Source of the DNA: CAVSQX01 sp963730225
GTDB taxonomy: Bacteria; Planctomycetota; Phycisphaerae; Tepidisphaerales; Tepidisphaeraceae
Assembly: GCA_963730225.1 (NCBI GenBank)
Contig: CAVSQX010000002.1
Coordinates: 1,116,001 to 1,180,000, forward strand
Direction: 5' to 3'
DNA length: 64,000 nucleotides
Of the stretch, positions 26,653 to 35,770 are shown piece by piece; position 1 is the first letter of the stretch; each line of letters starts with the position of its first letter. Made by a program: the position numbers and the translations under genes. The notes under the pieces were generated by a model. It saw only the letters and a list, made by a program, of their open reading frames with translations. It did not search any database and was not told where the DNA came from.

Positions 26653-26749
26653 GAGAAGGATGAAGGATGAATGAAGATCGAGCAGCGCTGGAATCCTTGC
26701 CGGCTATCCTCTATCCTCGATCCTCGATTTCTGTCACGGAAGGACGGTC

Positions 26750-27064
26750 ATGCGAAAAATGAAGAGACAACATTGGTGCCTTGCGATCGCGGCGCTGGGG
26801 CTGGTGGGATGCGATTTGAGTTCGGATCGCAGCGCGTATTTCGAGCCGCCGGCGGCGACTCATGCGGCGAATGCGGCGGGAGCGCCGAGCTACGGCACGG
26901 CCAGCGGGATGGGATTTTATACCGGCGACGCCGGGCAGAGCGGGGGAATGGGGACGGGGCTGATGGGGTTCAACGGCGTCGGATCGACCGGCACCAGCGG
27001 AACGATCACGAGTTTGCCGCCGAATATCACGATGCCGCCAGGGCTGTCGCCGGGGCCGAGCTGA
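26750..27064 (+). CDS. Small Gly-rich lipoprotein
   Basis: The 104-residue product has a basic start (MRKMKRQHW), a hydrophobic core and the lipobox LVGC with Cys at about residue 20. The mature part is Gly/Ser/Thr/Pro-rich without recognisable domains (for example GMGTGLMGFNGVGSTGTSGT). It ends 4 bases before the end of the convergent VWA gene. Function unknown. Confidence 0.5.
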   Translation: MRKMKRQHWCLAIAALGLVGCDLSSDRSAYFEPPAATHAANAAGAPSYGTASGMGFYTGDAGQSGGMGTGLMGFNGVGSTGTSGTITSLPPNITMPPGLSPGPS

Positions 27065-27068
27065 TTTT

Positions 27069-29240
27069 TTATCGGCGATGACGCATTACCGTTCCGATTG
27101 CCAGCAAGGCCGCGGCAATGGCCGACAGAATCGCGCAAAGCGAAAACTGGCGCGGGGGCCAATGGAAATCGATGGGTCCGATTGCGGATGGCTCGATGGT
27201 CTGTCCACCGGATCGCTCGGCCAGCGCCTGGAGATTGGCGCGGTTGTTGCCGATGGCGTCGAATTCATGCGGATATCGACCGGCCAGGGCGAAGCGATCG
27301 AGAATGTGGGAGCCGGCGCGCACGGAGGCGATCACGGGGCGGCGCGGAGCGGGGAAATCCAATTCGTAAAATCCGGGCGCGGTCTGGGGAATGAATCGGG
27401 TCGATGTCGCGGCAGCGGTCGCATCGGAACTATCCAGCCAAAGTGGGCCGAGGGCGGAGAGATCGGCGGCGTGGATGGAAAGGTGAATCTGTGGGCCGGT
27501 GGTTACGTTGACGGTGAAGCGTGGATCGCGCGGGGGGTGAGCAATCAGGGCGGCGAGGGTTTGGGCGTCGGGAATGTCGGCGCGATAGGCCAGGGCGGCA
27601 ACTTGGCCGGAGCCGACTTGCCAACGGGCGGCGATCGGAGCGGCGGGGGATTGGGCCAGCTCGATGACGCCGGGGCGAAGCCAGGTGCGATTCCATTGCG
27701 AGATTTGTCGAGCGCCCAGGGAAGCCAGATCGCCGGTGAAACGAAAATCGATTTTTTGGCGGATGAGGCGATCGGGCAGAGCGTCACGCACGATTTTGCG
27801 GGCGGCAATGGCCCATTGGGAAATGTCGAACTGCTGGAGCAGCGAGCCGCCGGTGGCCGAGGAGATGGAGGCGAGAGCGGGCAGAGCGTTGCCGTCGCCG
27901 ATGGCAAGGACGCTGAGATGGATTTTGCGGGCGTTCATCGCAGCGGCGAGTTCGGCGGGAGAGGGAAGATCAGCCTGGGCGTCGGTGAGAATCAGAAGCT
28001 GTGTGGGGAGCGAGACGTCGGAGGAAGCGAGGATTTGGCTCAGGGCCGATGCGAGATCGGTGGGGCCGTGGGGAAACAAATCGATGGGCGGCGTGGCGGC
28101 GGGCCACCAGCGCAGCGATTGGGCGAAGCTGGCAAAGCGAACGGGATCGGCCGGGGGAAGCAGCGACGGAAGCGGTGCGATGGCGGCGCATTCGGCCTGG
28201 AACGGCGTGCCGGCCATGGAGCCGCTGGAGTCGATCAGAAAAACCCATCGGGTGGCGGGCGTCGGCGGGGATGATGTGAAGGGCGAAATGGCGTCGATGG
28301 GCGTGGCGATGCCGGAGCGGCCGATGACGAGCAGGCCGCCGCCCAGATCGCGGACGTATTGGACCAGAAGAGTTTGCTGTTGCGTGGTGAGCGAATCGGG
28401 GTCGATGTCGTCGAGCACGATGACGGCGGCGTTGAGATATTCGGCGGCGTTGGTGGAAAGTGCGGACGGAGGAAGGACTCGCCAAGTGGGCGCGGGATGG
28501 CGGGCGGGGTCGGCGGCGATCCACCATTTTTGCAGCGTCGGCGGAGGCGGAGCGACGGCGGAGAGCGAATCGTTCTCGGGCCAGGCATCGCCGGGAGAAA
28601 GCGAGACGGTGACGGGAGCGTCGGATTGCGGAGTCGCGGATCGGAAGATCGAGGCGGTGATGGGATCGGAATTTTCGGCGATGGCATTGGCCCAGGTGAG
28701 TTGCCGCGGCGGCCCGGTGTTTTGGACGGCGGCGATGACATGGGAGTTGCGGAAGTCCAACTGGGTGACGGCGGCGTCGGGGGGATTTTCCAGGGCGGGA
28801 TCGAGCACGGGAAAAATCGGGTCGGAGGAATCGGACAAATCAAATTGGCCGTCGCTGAAGAGCAGCACGGAATCGGCGGGTGGCGGGGAAAAGTTGGTTT
28901 GATCGACCGAGATATCGGGGAGAATTTCATCCGGCGGCAGCGGCCGGCCGGCTTGGGCGAAAGCGATAATCTGACGCGGGGTGTCAACCAGAAGTTCATC
29001 GATTCGCCGCATCAGAGCGTCGCGGCGGCGGAATGAGGCGGTGCGCGTGCTGGGGGAGAGATCGACCATCACCAGAACGGTTCCACGATGCCGGAGGGAG
29101 ATGGTCGGATCGCCGGCGGCCAGTGCGAACAGGAGCAGAGCGGCCAAAAAAAGGAGGGCGACGGAAGCGGTGACGGCGATTTTGCGGGCCGCGGCGATGA
29201 CGATCGTCAAGGCACAGAGGGGCAGGGACAATTCCAGCAT
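27069..29240 (-). CDS. Membrane protein with von Willebrand factor A-like domain
   Basis: From the ATG at 29240 (MLELSLPLCALTIVI; a start at 29276 adds 12 residues) the protein is about 723 residues. Two N-terminal helices (about 5-20 and 28-46) anchor it. The segment VLVMVDLSPSTRTASF looks like a first VWA-like metal site, and WVFLIDSSGSMAG (about residue 330) is a clear MIDAS motif (DxSxS). The C-terminal residues include one more helix just before the basic end (LSAIAAALLAIGTVMRHRR). Architecture resembles Bat-type or N-terminal double-TM VWA proteins of planctomycetes. Partner MoxR ATPase genes, common near such proteins, are absent here. Confidence 0.75.
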   Translation of the reverse strand: MLELSLPLCALTIVIAAARKIAVTASVALLFLAALLLFALAAGDPTISLRHRGTVLVMVDLSPSTRTASFRRRDALMRRIDELLVDTPRQIIAFAQAGRPLPPDEILPDISVDQTNFSPPPADSVLLFSDGQFDLSDSSDPIFPVLDPALENPPDAAVTQLDFRNSHVIAAVQNTGPPRQLTWANAIAENSDPITASIFRSATPQSDAPVTVSLSPGDAWPENDSLSAVAPPPPTLQKWWIAADPARHPAPTWRVLPPSALSTNAAEYLNAAVIVLDDIDPDSLTTQQQTLLVQYVRDLGGGLLVIGRSGIATPIDAISPFTSSPPTPATRWVFLIDSSGSMAGTPFQAECAAIAPLPSLLPPADPVRFASFAQSLRWWPAATPPIDLFPHGPTDLASALSQILASSDVSLPTQLLILTDAQADLPSPAELAAAMNARKIHLSVLAIGDGNALPALASISSATGGSLLQQFDISQWAIAARKIVRDALPDRLIRQKIDFRFTGDLASLGARQISQWNRTWLRPGVIELAQSPAAPIAARWQVGSGQVAALAYRADIPDAQTLAALIAHPPRDPRFTVNVTTGPQIHLSIHAADLSALGPLWLDSSDATAAATSTRFIPQTAPGFYELDFPAPRRPVIASVRAGSHILDRFALAGRYPHEFDAIGNNRANLQALAERSGGQTIEPSAIGPIDFHWPPRQFSLCAILSAIAAALLAIGTVMRHRR

Positions 29241-29315
29241 GCGTGGTGATGCGAAATTCAGAAAAAGAAGAAGCATGAGTTGCCGTGCCGGCGAATTCCG
29301 TAGAATCTAATCGAC

Positions 29316-30638
29316 ATGGAAAGTTTGACCCCCAGGCAAATCGTTGTCGAGTTGGACAAATACATCGTCGGGCAGGCGGAAGCCAAGCGGGCGGTGGCGG
29401 TGGCGATTAGAAATCGATGGCGAAGGCAGCAGCTTCCGGAGGAAATCCGGCGGGATGTTTCGCCGAAAAACATTCTCATGATCGGCCCGACCGGCGTGGG
29501 CAAAACGGAAATCGCCCGGCGGCTGGCGGGGCTGGTGAAAGCGCCGTTTTTGAAAGTGGAGGCGACCAAGTACACGGAAGTGGGATATCACGGGCGGGAT
29601 GTGGAATCGATGGTGCGCGATCTGCTGGATGTGGCGATCGACCTGGTGCGACGGGAAAGTCAGGAGTCGGTGCGCGATTCGGCCGGGGACGCGGTGGAGC
29701 GGCGGCTGCTCGATCTGCTGCTGCCGGCGGGGGGATTTGAAGATGCCGAAGCGCGGGAGCGGCATCAGCGCACAAAAGAGCGCTTTGCCCAGCAATTGGC
29801 GGCGGGGGAATTGGAGGATCGGGAGGTGGAAATCGTCAGCGAGGAGAAGGCGAATGTGAATCAACTGTTCGGAGCGGCGGGAATGGAAATGGGTTTCGAG
29901 CTTCAGGGGATGTTCGAGAAGATGCTGCCGGGAAAAAGACAGACGCGGCGGATGACAGTGCGGGAAGCGCGGAAATTTCTGGCCGGCCAGGAAGCGGAAA
30001 AATTACTGGATAACGAAGCCGTGCATCGCTCGGCGATCGAGCGGGTGGAGCAGAGCGGGATTATTTTTCTCGATGAGATCGACAAAATCTGCGGCGCGGA
30101 AAAAAGTCAGGGGCCGGATGTGAGCCGGCAGGGCGTGCAGCGCGATCTGCTGCCGATCGTGGAGGGAAGCACGGTCATCAGCAAATTCGGGCCGGTGCGG
30201 ACAGATCATGTTTTGTTCATCGCCGCCGGGGCGTTCAGCCAGAGCAAGCCGAGCGATCTGATGCCGGAATTGCTGGGGCGATTTCCGATTCGAGTGGAGC
30301 TGGGGGAATTGGGGAAGGAGGATTTTGTGCGGATTCTGACCGAGCCGGAAAATTCGCTGATCAAACAGGCGGTGCTGCTGCTGGCGGCCGACGGCGTGCG
30401 CGTGGATTTCACCGAAGGAGCGATCGATGCGATCGCTTCGGTGGCGTGGCGGGTGAATCGCAAAACGCAAAACATCGGGGCGCGAAGGTTGTACACGATT
30501 CTGGAGCGGGTGCTGGAGTCGATTAGCTTTGAAGCTCCGGATGCGGCGGAGAAGGAGATTCAAATCACGCGGGAGTACGTGAAGGAGAAGATGGCGGCGG
30601 TGGCGAAGGATGAGGATTTGAGCCGGTACGTTTTGTGA
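29316..30638 (+). CDS. hslU: HslU, ATPase subunit of the HslUV protease
   Basis: HslU unfolds substrates for the HslV peptidase. The 440-residue protein begins MESLTPRQIVVELDKYIVGQ, has Walker A GPTGVGKTEIARRLAGL (about residue 59) and GYHGRDVESMVRDLLD. An inserted I-domain spans about residues 110-230, then Walker B IIFLDEIDKICG (about 250), sensor region RTDHVLFIAAGAF and the C-terminal EDLSRYVL tail that docks in HslV. Everything is intact. No hslV lies on either side, which is unusual because the two are commonly adjacent; HslV is presumably encoded elsewhere. Its 3' end may overlap the convergent PEP-CTERM gene. Confidence 0.95.
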   Translation: MESLTPRQIVVELDKYIVGQAEAKRAVAVAIRNRWRRQQLPEEIRRDVSPKNILMIGPTGVGKTEIARRLAGLVKAPFLKVEATKYTEVGYHGRDVESMVRDLLDVAIDLVRRESQESVRDSAGDAVERRLLDLLLPAGGFEDAEARERHQRTKERFAQQLAAGELEDREVEIVSEEKANVNQLFGAAGMEMGFELQGMFEKMLPGKRQTRRMTVREARKFLAGQEAEKLLDNEAVHRSAIERVEQSGIIFLDEIDKICGAEKSQGPDVSRQGVQRDLLPIVEGSTVISKFGPVRTDHVLFIAAGAFSQSKPSDLMPELLGRFPIRVELGELGKEDFVRILTEPENSLIKQAVLLLAADGVRVDFTEGAIDAIASVAWRVNRKTQNIGARRLYTILERVLESISFEAPDAAEKEIQITREYVKEKMAAVAKDEDLSRYVL

Positions 30639-31407
30639 GCGAGTTGGCTGGTCGGCGGCGATTGAGCAATCCCAATGCGGCCGCAGCGAGCAGCGCAACG
30701 GGGCACGGCTCGGGCACATCTGTGCCGAAGACCTGGAACGGCGCGCCGGCGGCGAGAAATCCATTATCAGGATCTTCGCCTTGGCCATCCTCTGTCCAAA
30801 CGGCAGTGATTGCCGCTTTGGTAACTCGAGGCGCGAAATCAATATCGGTCTCGCCGCCGAGATTCAGATTTATGATGGTATAGCTCAGCGTTCCAACGAG
30901 AAACTCGACGGCGTTGCCAGCGATGATGCCGTCGCCGCCGGTGTCATTGATGGCGGGGGTGTCGTTGTTGGGGGCGTCGATGTACCGCGCAAAAAATATC
31001 CGTTGAGCGAGTTGGGATTGGTGCCTCCGACGTCGAGGTTTCCGTCGCCGTTCAAATCTTGAGAGGCGCCATTTTGGTAGCCATCGCCCTTGAAGTCGCT
31101 TGAAACGCGCGACGCCAGATTTCCCGCCACCGCGCCCGGTGCCGCGGCGGTGCTGAGGAACGAAGCATCCAGATCGATGAGTCCGTCCAGGGTTGGCTCA
31201 TTCTGCGCGTCGGTCACTTCCGCCCAGATTTGCAGATTCACCACTTGGCCGACGGTGGATACATCGATCGACGTGTTGCCGTTGGCCAGCCGAAGATCAA
31301 CCGTCAAGGACAAGAGTCGCCGATGCTCGAGTAACTCAGCGATTGCCGCGGCGCCTTGGCGACTTTGGACGTGCCGGTGTATTTGAGCCACCTCGCCTCC
31401 TCGCCAT
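30565..31407 (-). CDS. Secreted protein with LEPR-XLL-like and PEP-CTERM-like signals, frameshifted
   Basis: Three frames combine into one plausible surface protein. The basic start MARRRGGSNTPARPKSPRRRG (ATG at 31407) is followed, after a break near 31341, by AELLEHRRLLSLTV, matching the LEPR-XLL motif of planctomycete surface proteins. The body has a calcium-loop-like DLNGDGNLDVGG. After a break in an A6 run (30991-30996) the frame resumes APNNDTPAINDTGGDG and ends with VPEPCPVALLAAAALGLLNRRR, a PEP-CTERM-like anchor: PEP, hydrophobic helix, Arg cluster. The final stop is uncertain; the frame continues about 25 residues into hslU antisense to 30565. Joins are inferred. Confidence 0.55.
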
Positions 31408-31601
31408 GCCAGCTCCGACAACTTTTCCAGTGGAATCTGAATTTACAGTGCTTGCAGGTGAGTATAAAGCATTTTCTTTGTCGACGCTGGCGAACGATTT
31501 TTGAATTGCATGTTTCGGGCGAGTGATGGAGAGGTTCCCATCACAAGCGAACAAACCAAGGAATGGCCGATTCCGCCTTGCCTAGGTACCTCGAACAGAT
31601 G

Positions 31602-31672
31602 CCTACCAAAAGCCTAACCATGGCGCGGCGTCGGTTGATTCTGCTAAAGTGCCGGCGGAGCGGAAGGAGGGG
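31602..31672 (+). repeat. 71-bp direct repeat, copy 1
   Basis: Matches 32717-32787 at 63 of 71 positions by direct comparison, in the same orientation. The two copies bracket the FkbM methyltransferase gene with about 1.1 kb between starts. Copy 1 runs directly into the hslU-like relic. Confidence 0.8.
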
Positions 31673-31711
31673 CTGGCGCAGAATGCGGATTTGAGCCGGT
31701 ATGTACTTTGA
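31649..31711 (+). pseudogene. Relic of an hslU 3' end
   Basis: In frame this reads KEGLAQNADLSRYVL followed by a stop. The last seven residues and stop are identical to the end of the intact hslU 1.1 kb upstream (EDLSRYVL). The matching codons differ mainly at synonymous positions (TAC/TAT, GTT/GTA, TTG/CTT). This pattern points to an old, diverged gene copy, not a fresh duplication. No ATPase motif remains upstream. Confidence 0.5.
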
Positions 31712-31908
31712 CGGCGATGGATAAGCAATGCATCCAGAAGGGTGGATTGGCCCGTCTGAAATTGAATCGCAGATTTTTGGCGCTTGCGTATGATGGCTTC
31801 AATTGTTCGACGGTTGTCCCGCGCGTCGGCGCCAACCAAAGGCCGCCGTCCGTTATGTAGCCGGGGTGGGCCGACGTTGCATCGAGAAATTCTGGCCAGG
31901 CGGATGGA

Positions 31909-32676
31909 ATGTCAAAGCTGCGAATGCTGGTGGATGTCGTCACGACCTTCAGGAATTGGCCGGTTCACGTTCTGGATTACCTGAATGTCGGCAAGAAGAA
32001 AGATGTTATTTTTCGCATGCGGAACGGCGTGAACCTGCATGCGCGACTGCGCACGTTCGACAGCATGGCGATTCGGGAGGTTTGGATTCGCAAAGATTAC
32101 ACGCCGCCCGGATTCGAGATCGGCCGCGACGCGGTGGTGGTGGATGTGGGCGGACATATCGGCTCTTTCGCGCTCCTGGCCGCCCGCGCGGCATCGGCGG
32201 GAAGGGTTTACGTCTTCGAACCGACTTCCGAAAACTTCTCTCTGCTGCAAAAGAACATTCAGCTCAATGCGGCTTCCAACATTGCATCGTTCAATTTGGC
32301 GTTACTGGGACGGAGCGGCGCTCGAGTCATCGGGCTTTCGCCGGGCAATACGGTAAGCCATTCCTTCTTTTTCAATTTGCCCGGCGCTGAACAAGTCGAA
32401 GTCCAGGCGATTTCCCTGTCCGAGTTCATGCAACAGCAGAATCTTTCGCGCATCGACTTCATGAAGCTCGACTGCGAGGGGGCCGAATACGAGATTCTTT
32501 TTGAATGTGAGGAACAAGTGCTCTCCCGCATCCAGAAGATCAGCGCTGAAGTGCACGATATGGATGAGCGGCGCAACCGCTCGACGTACGCGTCTTTTCT
32601 AAAATCCAAGGGCTTTGAGGTTTCGCTTGGTCCGCCGGGATCCCCCATGATTTATGCGCGCCGCCCATCCGGGTGA
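31909..32676 (+). CDS. FkbM-family methyltransferase
   Basis: The 255-residue protein has the class I SAM-binding motif VVVDVGGHIGSFALLAAR (about residues 75-92), the acidic strand end in VYVFEPTSENFSLLQKNI, and the FkbM-family block SRIDFMKLDCEGAEYEILF (about 182-200). Such enzymes O-methylate sugars or other small metabolites; the acceptor is unknown. Bracketed by the two 71-bp repeats, it may have been inserted as a unit. No glycan cluster surrounds it. Confidence 0.85.
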   Translation: MSKLRMLVDVVTTFRNWPVHVLDYLNVGKKKDVIFRMRNGVNLHARLRTFDSMAIREVWIRKDYTPPGFEIGRDAVVVDVGGHIGSFALLAARAASAGRVYVFEPTSENFSLLQKNIQLNAASNIASFNLALLGRSGARVIGLSPGNTVSHSFFFNLPGAEQVEVQAISLSEFMQQQNLSRIDFMKLDCEGAEYEILFECEEQVLSRIQKISAEVHDMDERRNRSTYASFLKSKGFEVSLGPPGSPMIYARRPSG

Positions 32677-32716
32677 TCCGGTTGATCCGAAAGTAGACCG
32701 CGGCCTTTGTGAGACA

Positions 32717-32787
32717 CCTACCAAACCCCTAATCATAGCGCGGCGTGGGTTGATTCTGTTAGAGTGTCGGCGGAGCGGAAGGAGGGG
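32717..32787 (+). repeat. 71-bp direct repeat, copy 2
   Basis: Second copy of the 31602-31672 repeat, ending 11 bases before the start of the nuclease-EVE-like gene. The sequence just after it (GAGAAGATG) also recalls the region preceding the tail of hslU, so both copies may stem from hslU-like 3' ends. Confidence 0.75.
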
Positions 32788-32798
32788 GAGAAGATGCC

Positions 32799-33554
32799 AT
32801 GGTGGATCGCGCCGAAGTGCTCGACGGAGCGCCCATGCGGTTTGCGCCGGAGAACGAGCTGGGCGTGGTTTATCCGTTTTCGTCGATCGCGCAACAATTA
32901 CAGCTTCGCATCGAGCGGATGAGATCGGGATTTCCGGATTGCCTGGCGTATCGACGGGTGGGGGGCCGCGAACGGGCCGTTCGCATCGAGTTTGAATTTC
33001 GCTCCAGCCGATTTCGATTTCATCGCCGTCCGCATCAGCGCTGCGACTGCATCGTGTGCTGGGAACACGATTGGCCGGAGGTTCCGCGGCACATTCAGGT
33101 GGTGGAACTGCGGCCGTATTTTTGCCGCAGTTTTCGGGTGTGGATTCAGCCGGCGAAAAAGCATCAGTGGCACTGGCTGGAAAACGAGCAGACGCAGTGG
33201 GGGCTTTCCAAGCGGGCGCGCAAGGGGGATTTGCTGCTGATGTATCGCTGCGTGCCGGCGTGCCGAATTCAGGACGTGTATGCGGTGGTCAGCGACATGG
33301 CAGTCGCCGCGGCCGACTGGCGCAACGGTAGCTGCTGCCTGGCGGCGATCACGCGCATCTGCACGCTGCGCCATCCGCTGACGCTGACGGAGATGCGCGA
33401 GGATCGGGTGCTGGGTGATTCGAGCTTCGTTCGAAGAAATATGCAGGGAAATCTGCATGCCACGGAATACTGGCCGAATCTGTACGGAATCATGACGCGG
33501 AAGAATCCGGACGTGGTGCGGAGATTGAAGGGGTTTAATCCGGCTCGGGTTTGA
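32799..33554 (+). CDS. Possible PD-(D/E)XK nuclease fused to EVE-like domain
   Basis: I do not recognise a named gene. The 251-residue protein seems bipartite. Residues about 15-110 contain FAPENELGVVYPFSSIA, SGFPDCLAYRR and VRIEFEFRSSRF, followed by CDCIVCWEHDW and VVELRPYF. The Asp of FPDC and the ExE in IEFEF have the spacing of a PD-(D/E)XK nuclease core. Residues about 115-245 have WHWLENEQTQWGLSKRARKGDLLLMYR and IQDVYAVVSD, then SFVRRN and ATEYWPNLYGIM, the order of elements in EVE (PUA/YTH-like) domains. EVE domains can read modified bases and are found in restriction enzymes, so a modification-dependent nuclease is plausible but unproven. It overlaps the convergent peptidase gene by 20 bases. 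Confidence 0.5.
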   Translation: MVDRAEVLDGAPMRFAPENELGVVYPFSSIAQQLQLRIERMRSGFPDCLAYRRVGGRERAVRIEFEFRSSRFRFHRRPHQRCDCIVCWEHDWPEVPRHIQVVELRPYFCRSFRVWIQPAKKHQWHWLENEQTQWGLSKRARKGDLLLMYRCVPACRIQDVYAVVSDMAVAAADWRNGSCCLAAITRICTLRHPLTLTEMREDRVLGDSSFVRRNMQGNLHATEYWPNLYGIMTRKNPDVVRRLKGFNPARV

Positions 33555-35724
33555 GCCGGGGGATGGAACCGGTGGTCTCGGTCGCGGACAAAGAATTCGC
33601 GCCCGCTTCGATTCGCTCGGCGATGAGAACCAATTGGCCGACGGCGCGGGCATAGAGCGCGAAGACGTTGGCGAGGGATTGTTTTCCTGCGGATTGGACC
33701 TGGCCGTGTTGTTTGGCGGCCGGGATTGACGGGACGGCATAACGGCCAATGTCGATAGGGCCGACGGCGTGCTCGAAGGGGTAGGGGGCCGAACTAAGTG
33801 CGTTGCGCAGGCGCGCGATCTGAGAAACAATATCGCTGCTTGCGGTCCGTAGTCGCACGAGTGTTGGTCCGAAACGAGGGTTGGCTTTGAACAGAAGCAG
33901 CAGGAGGCCGTGCGAAACTGTCTCTTTGCGGATCTCGATCAGCACCGAATGCACTTTGTAGACCGCGTCGAGGGCGGCAAGCAATTTGGGAATCTGAGCG
34001 ACTTCTTCGGCGTTGCCGGTGAAGCCCGGGCTCATGGTCAGGGAGATCGCGGACATCAGCCGAATTCGGCCGAGTTCCTCGATTTTTCGGATTTTAGGCA
34101 CGACTTTCCGCTTTCGGGCCATCGCCACGTTCTCGGCTGTGGCCAGAGATTCATTATCAATGCCGGACAGCCCCAGGGCCTCTGGGTCGATTTTGGTCAA
34201 GCCGGCTGCTCGGGCGGTGCGGATCAATTGTACGCTTGCGAGGGTTTTGTCGGCTTCGGAAATAGTGTCGGCGGTTTCGGCGATCTCCTGCACTGCCAAC
34301 TGGAGCTGATCGGCGCGGAGAGCATTTGTCGGATGGTCGTGGGAATCGACTGGGTGGGTGTCGGCGCATCCACGAAAAAAAAGAGTCGATCGGGGGAGAG
34401 CGCCTTGCCGAAGCAACGTTTCATGGCATCGGCGGCATCGCTGCGTTCGGCTCGCAAATGATTAATTTGCGCGACCGGGGCCAACTGTGCCTTGGATGCA
34501 GCGTGACCGAGAATTCGCTCGTACATTGCTCGCGTGGCGAGCCTGCACAGTTCGTCGAAGTCGTGAAACAGGATGCCGGCGGGGCACTTTGAGTGAAATA
34601 CGCCCGGAGCGCGCTTGCGCACGGCGGAAGTGATTCGGTCTTCGATTTTTGGATGAGTGTCGAACCAGCGCGATTGTCGGGAGCGGATTTGCTGCTGAAA
34701 TTTCTCTTTGGCCTCGGCGGGAGTTTGGCGAGCGAGATCGGCGACAAGTTCGGGAAAATTCTCGCACAGGCGGCGCTCGGCCCAGGACTGGGCGAGGGTG
34801 GAATGCGCCTGCGCAGACCACACTGAGTAGCGGTGTCTGACGTATGGCGCGGGTGAAGGCGACCGAGCCGATTAGCCGAGCGACGTAACGGTCGGCGTCA
34901 TATTCCATCTGCCGCAGCATAAATGCGCTGATGAATTGTCCGGCCCGCATCAGCGCCCAGAGAATTCGACGCGTGAGCCAGACGAGTAGGCGAGCCGTTG
35001 CCGCTATCGCCATGATGAAGACGTGGCCGCGCCTGGAGTATTTGACAAGGGCGCGGTCCCATTTGTCGCGCTCGTAGACGACGCGGGCAAACCAGATGTT
35101 GACGCTGCGAATCAGGTACGTCATCCGCATCGCGGCGCCTTGTGTAAAATGCGCGAATTCGTGGGTGAGAATGCCTGCGAACGACTGACAGTCAAGACCG
35201 CTGACAAACGGCAGGCCGACGTGCAAAACGAGCCTTCCGCCCACGAGACCGCGAATGATGCCATCGAGCCCGGCGGCGGCATTGGCTTGGCAATCAACCT
35301 GTATTATCGCAGGTGGCTTGGCGCGGAGAATCGCGCACAATTGCTCGATAAATTCGTAGAATTGCGGTTGGTCGTCGCGTGCCAGCGTGATCGGTGGAGA
35401 TTGGGGTTTTCTTTTTGCGAAGAAGGGCTTAGCCATGAACAGGATCAAAACTCCGCCAGCTACCGCCGGACCGGCGTAGGCGACGATGCCGAGGTGGGCG
35501 CCTGGCCCGACGACCAGAGACGTATCGTGAGCCAGGTGCAAATAGACCAGGTATCCGGTGGCGCCAATAACGCCGAAATAAATAGCGGGGAGGAGCAGCA
35601 TCATGGCCGCAATCAGAAGCAGGCCAAGACGGTAGGAGAAGCGAAGAGGAACCGGCTCGATGGCCACAGACCGAAGGAGGTCGAGGGGATTGGTATCAAC
35701 TGAGGATGACAGCGCCGACCCCAT
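33535..35724 (-). CDS. M48-like membrane metallopeptidase, two frameshifts
   Basis: From 35724 (alternative ATG 35760) the first part has two hydrophobic helices (LGLLLIAAMMLLLPAIYFGVIG and AGPAVAGGVLILFMAKPF). The zinc motif HEFAH follows in FAGILTHEFAHFTQGAAMR, then more helices and the downstream Glu/Asp region MEYDADRYVA. This is an M48-type Zn peptidase arrangement. The frame breaks near 34845 and again near 34376, where an A8 run occurs; the second piece (SVWSAQAHSTLAQSWAERRLCENFPELVADL) and third piece (THPVDSHDHPTNALRADQLQLAVQEIAETAD) continue it. The C-terminal 260 residues are helical and of unknown role. Corrected length is about 730 residues. Confidence 0.75.
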
Positions 35725-35770
35725 TTTCCGTGATGGAGAAGAGATTCCTCTGGACCCCATTCTACCTGGA

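Larger units (their letters stand above)
31408..31908. other. Noncoding stretch with relic and repeat
   Basis: About 500 bases between the PEP-CTERM gene and the FkbM gene. It includes the presumed promoter region of the former, the first copy of a 71-bp repeat (31602-31672) and an hslU-like 3'-end relic (31649-31711). No complete gene is supported. Confidence 0.6.

Noticed and set aside
31602..32787. FkbM gene plus flanking repeats as a transposon
   Set aside because: The repeats are direct, only 63 of 71 identical, and no transposase or target duplication is visible.
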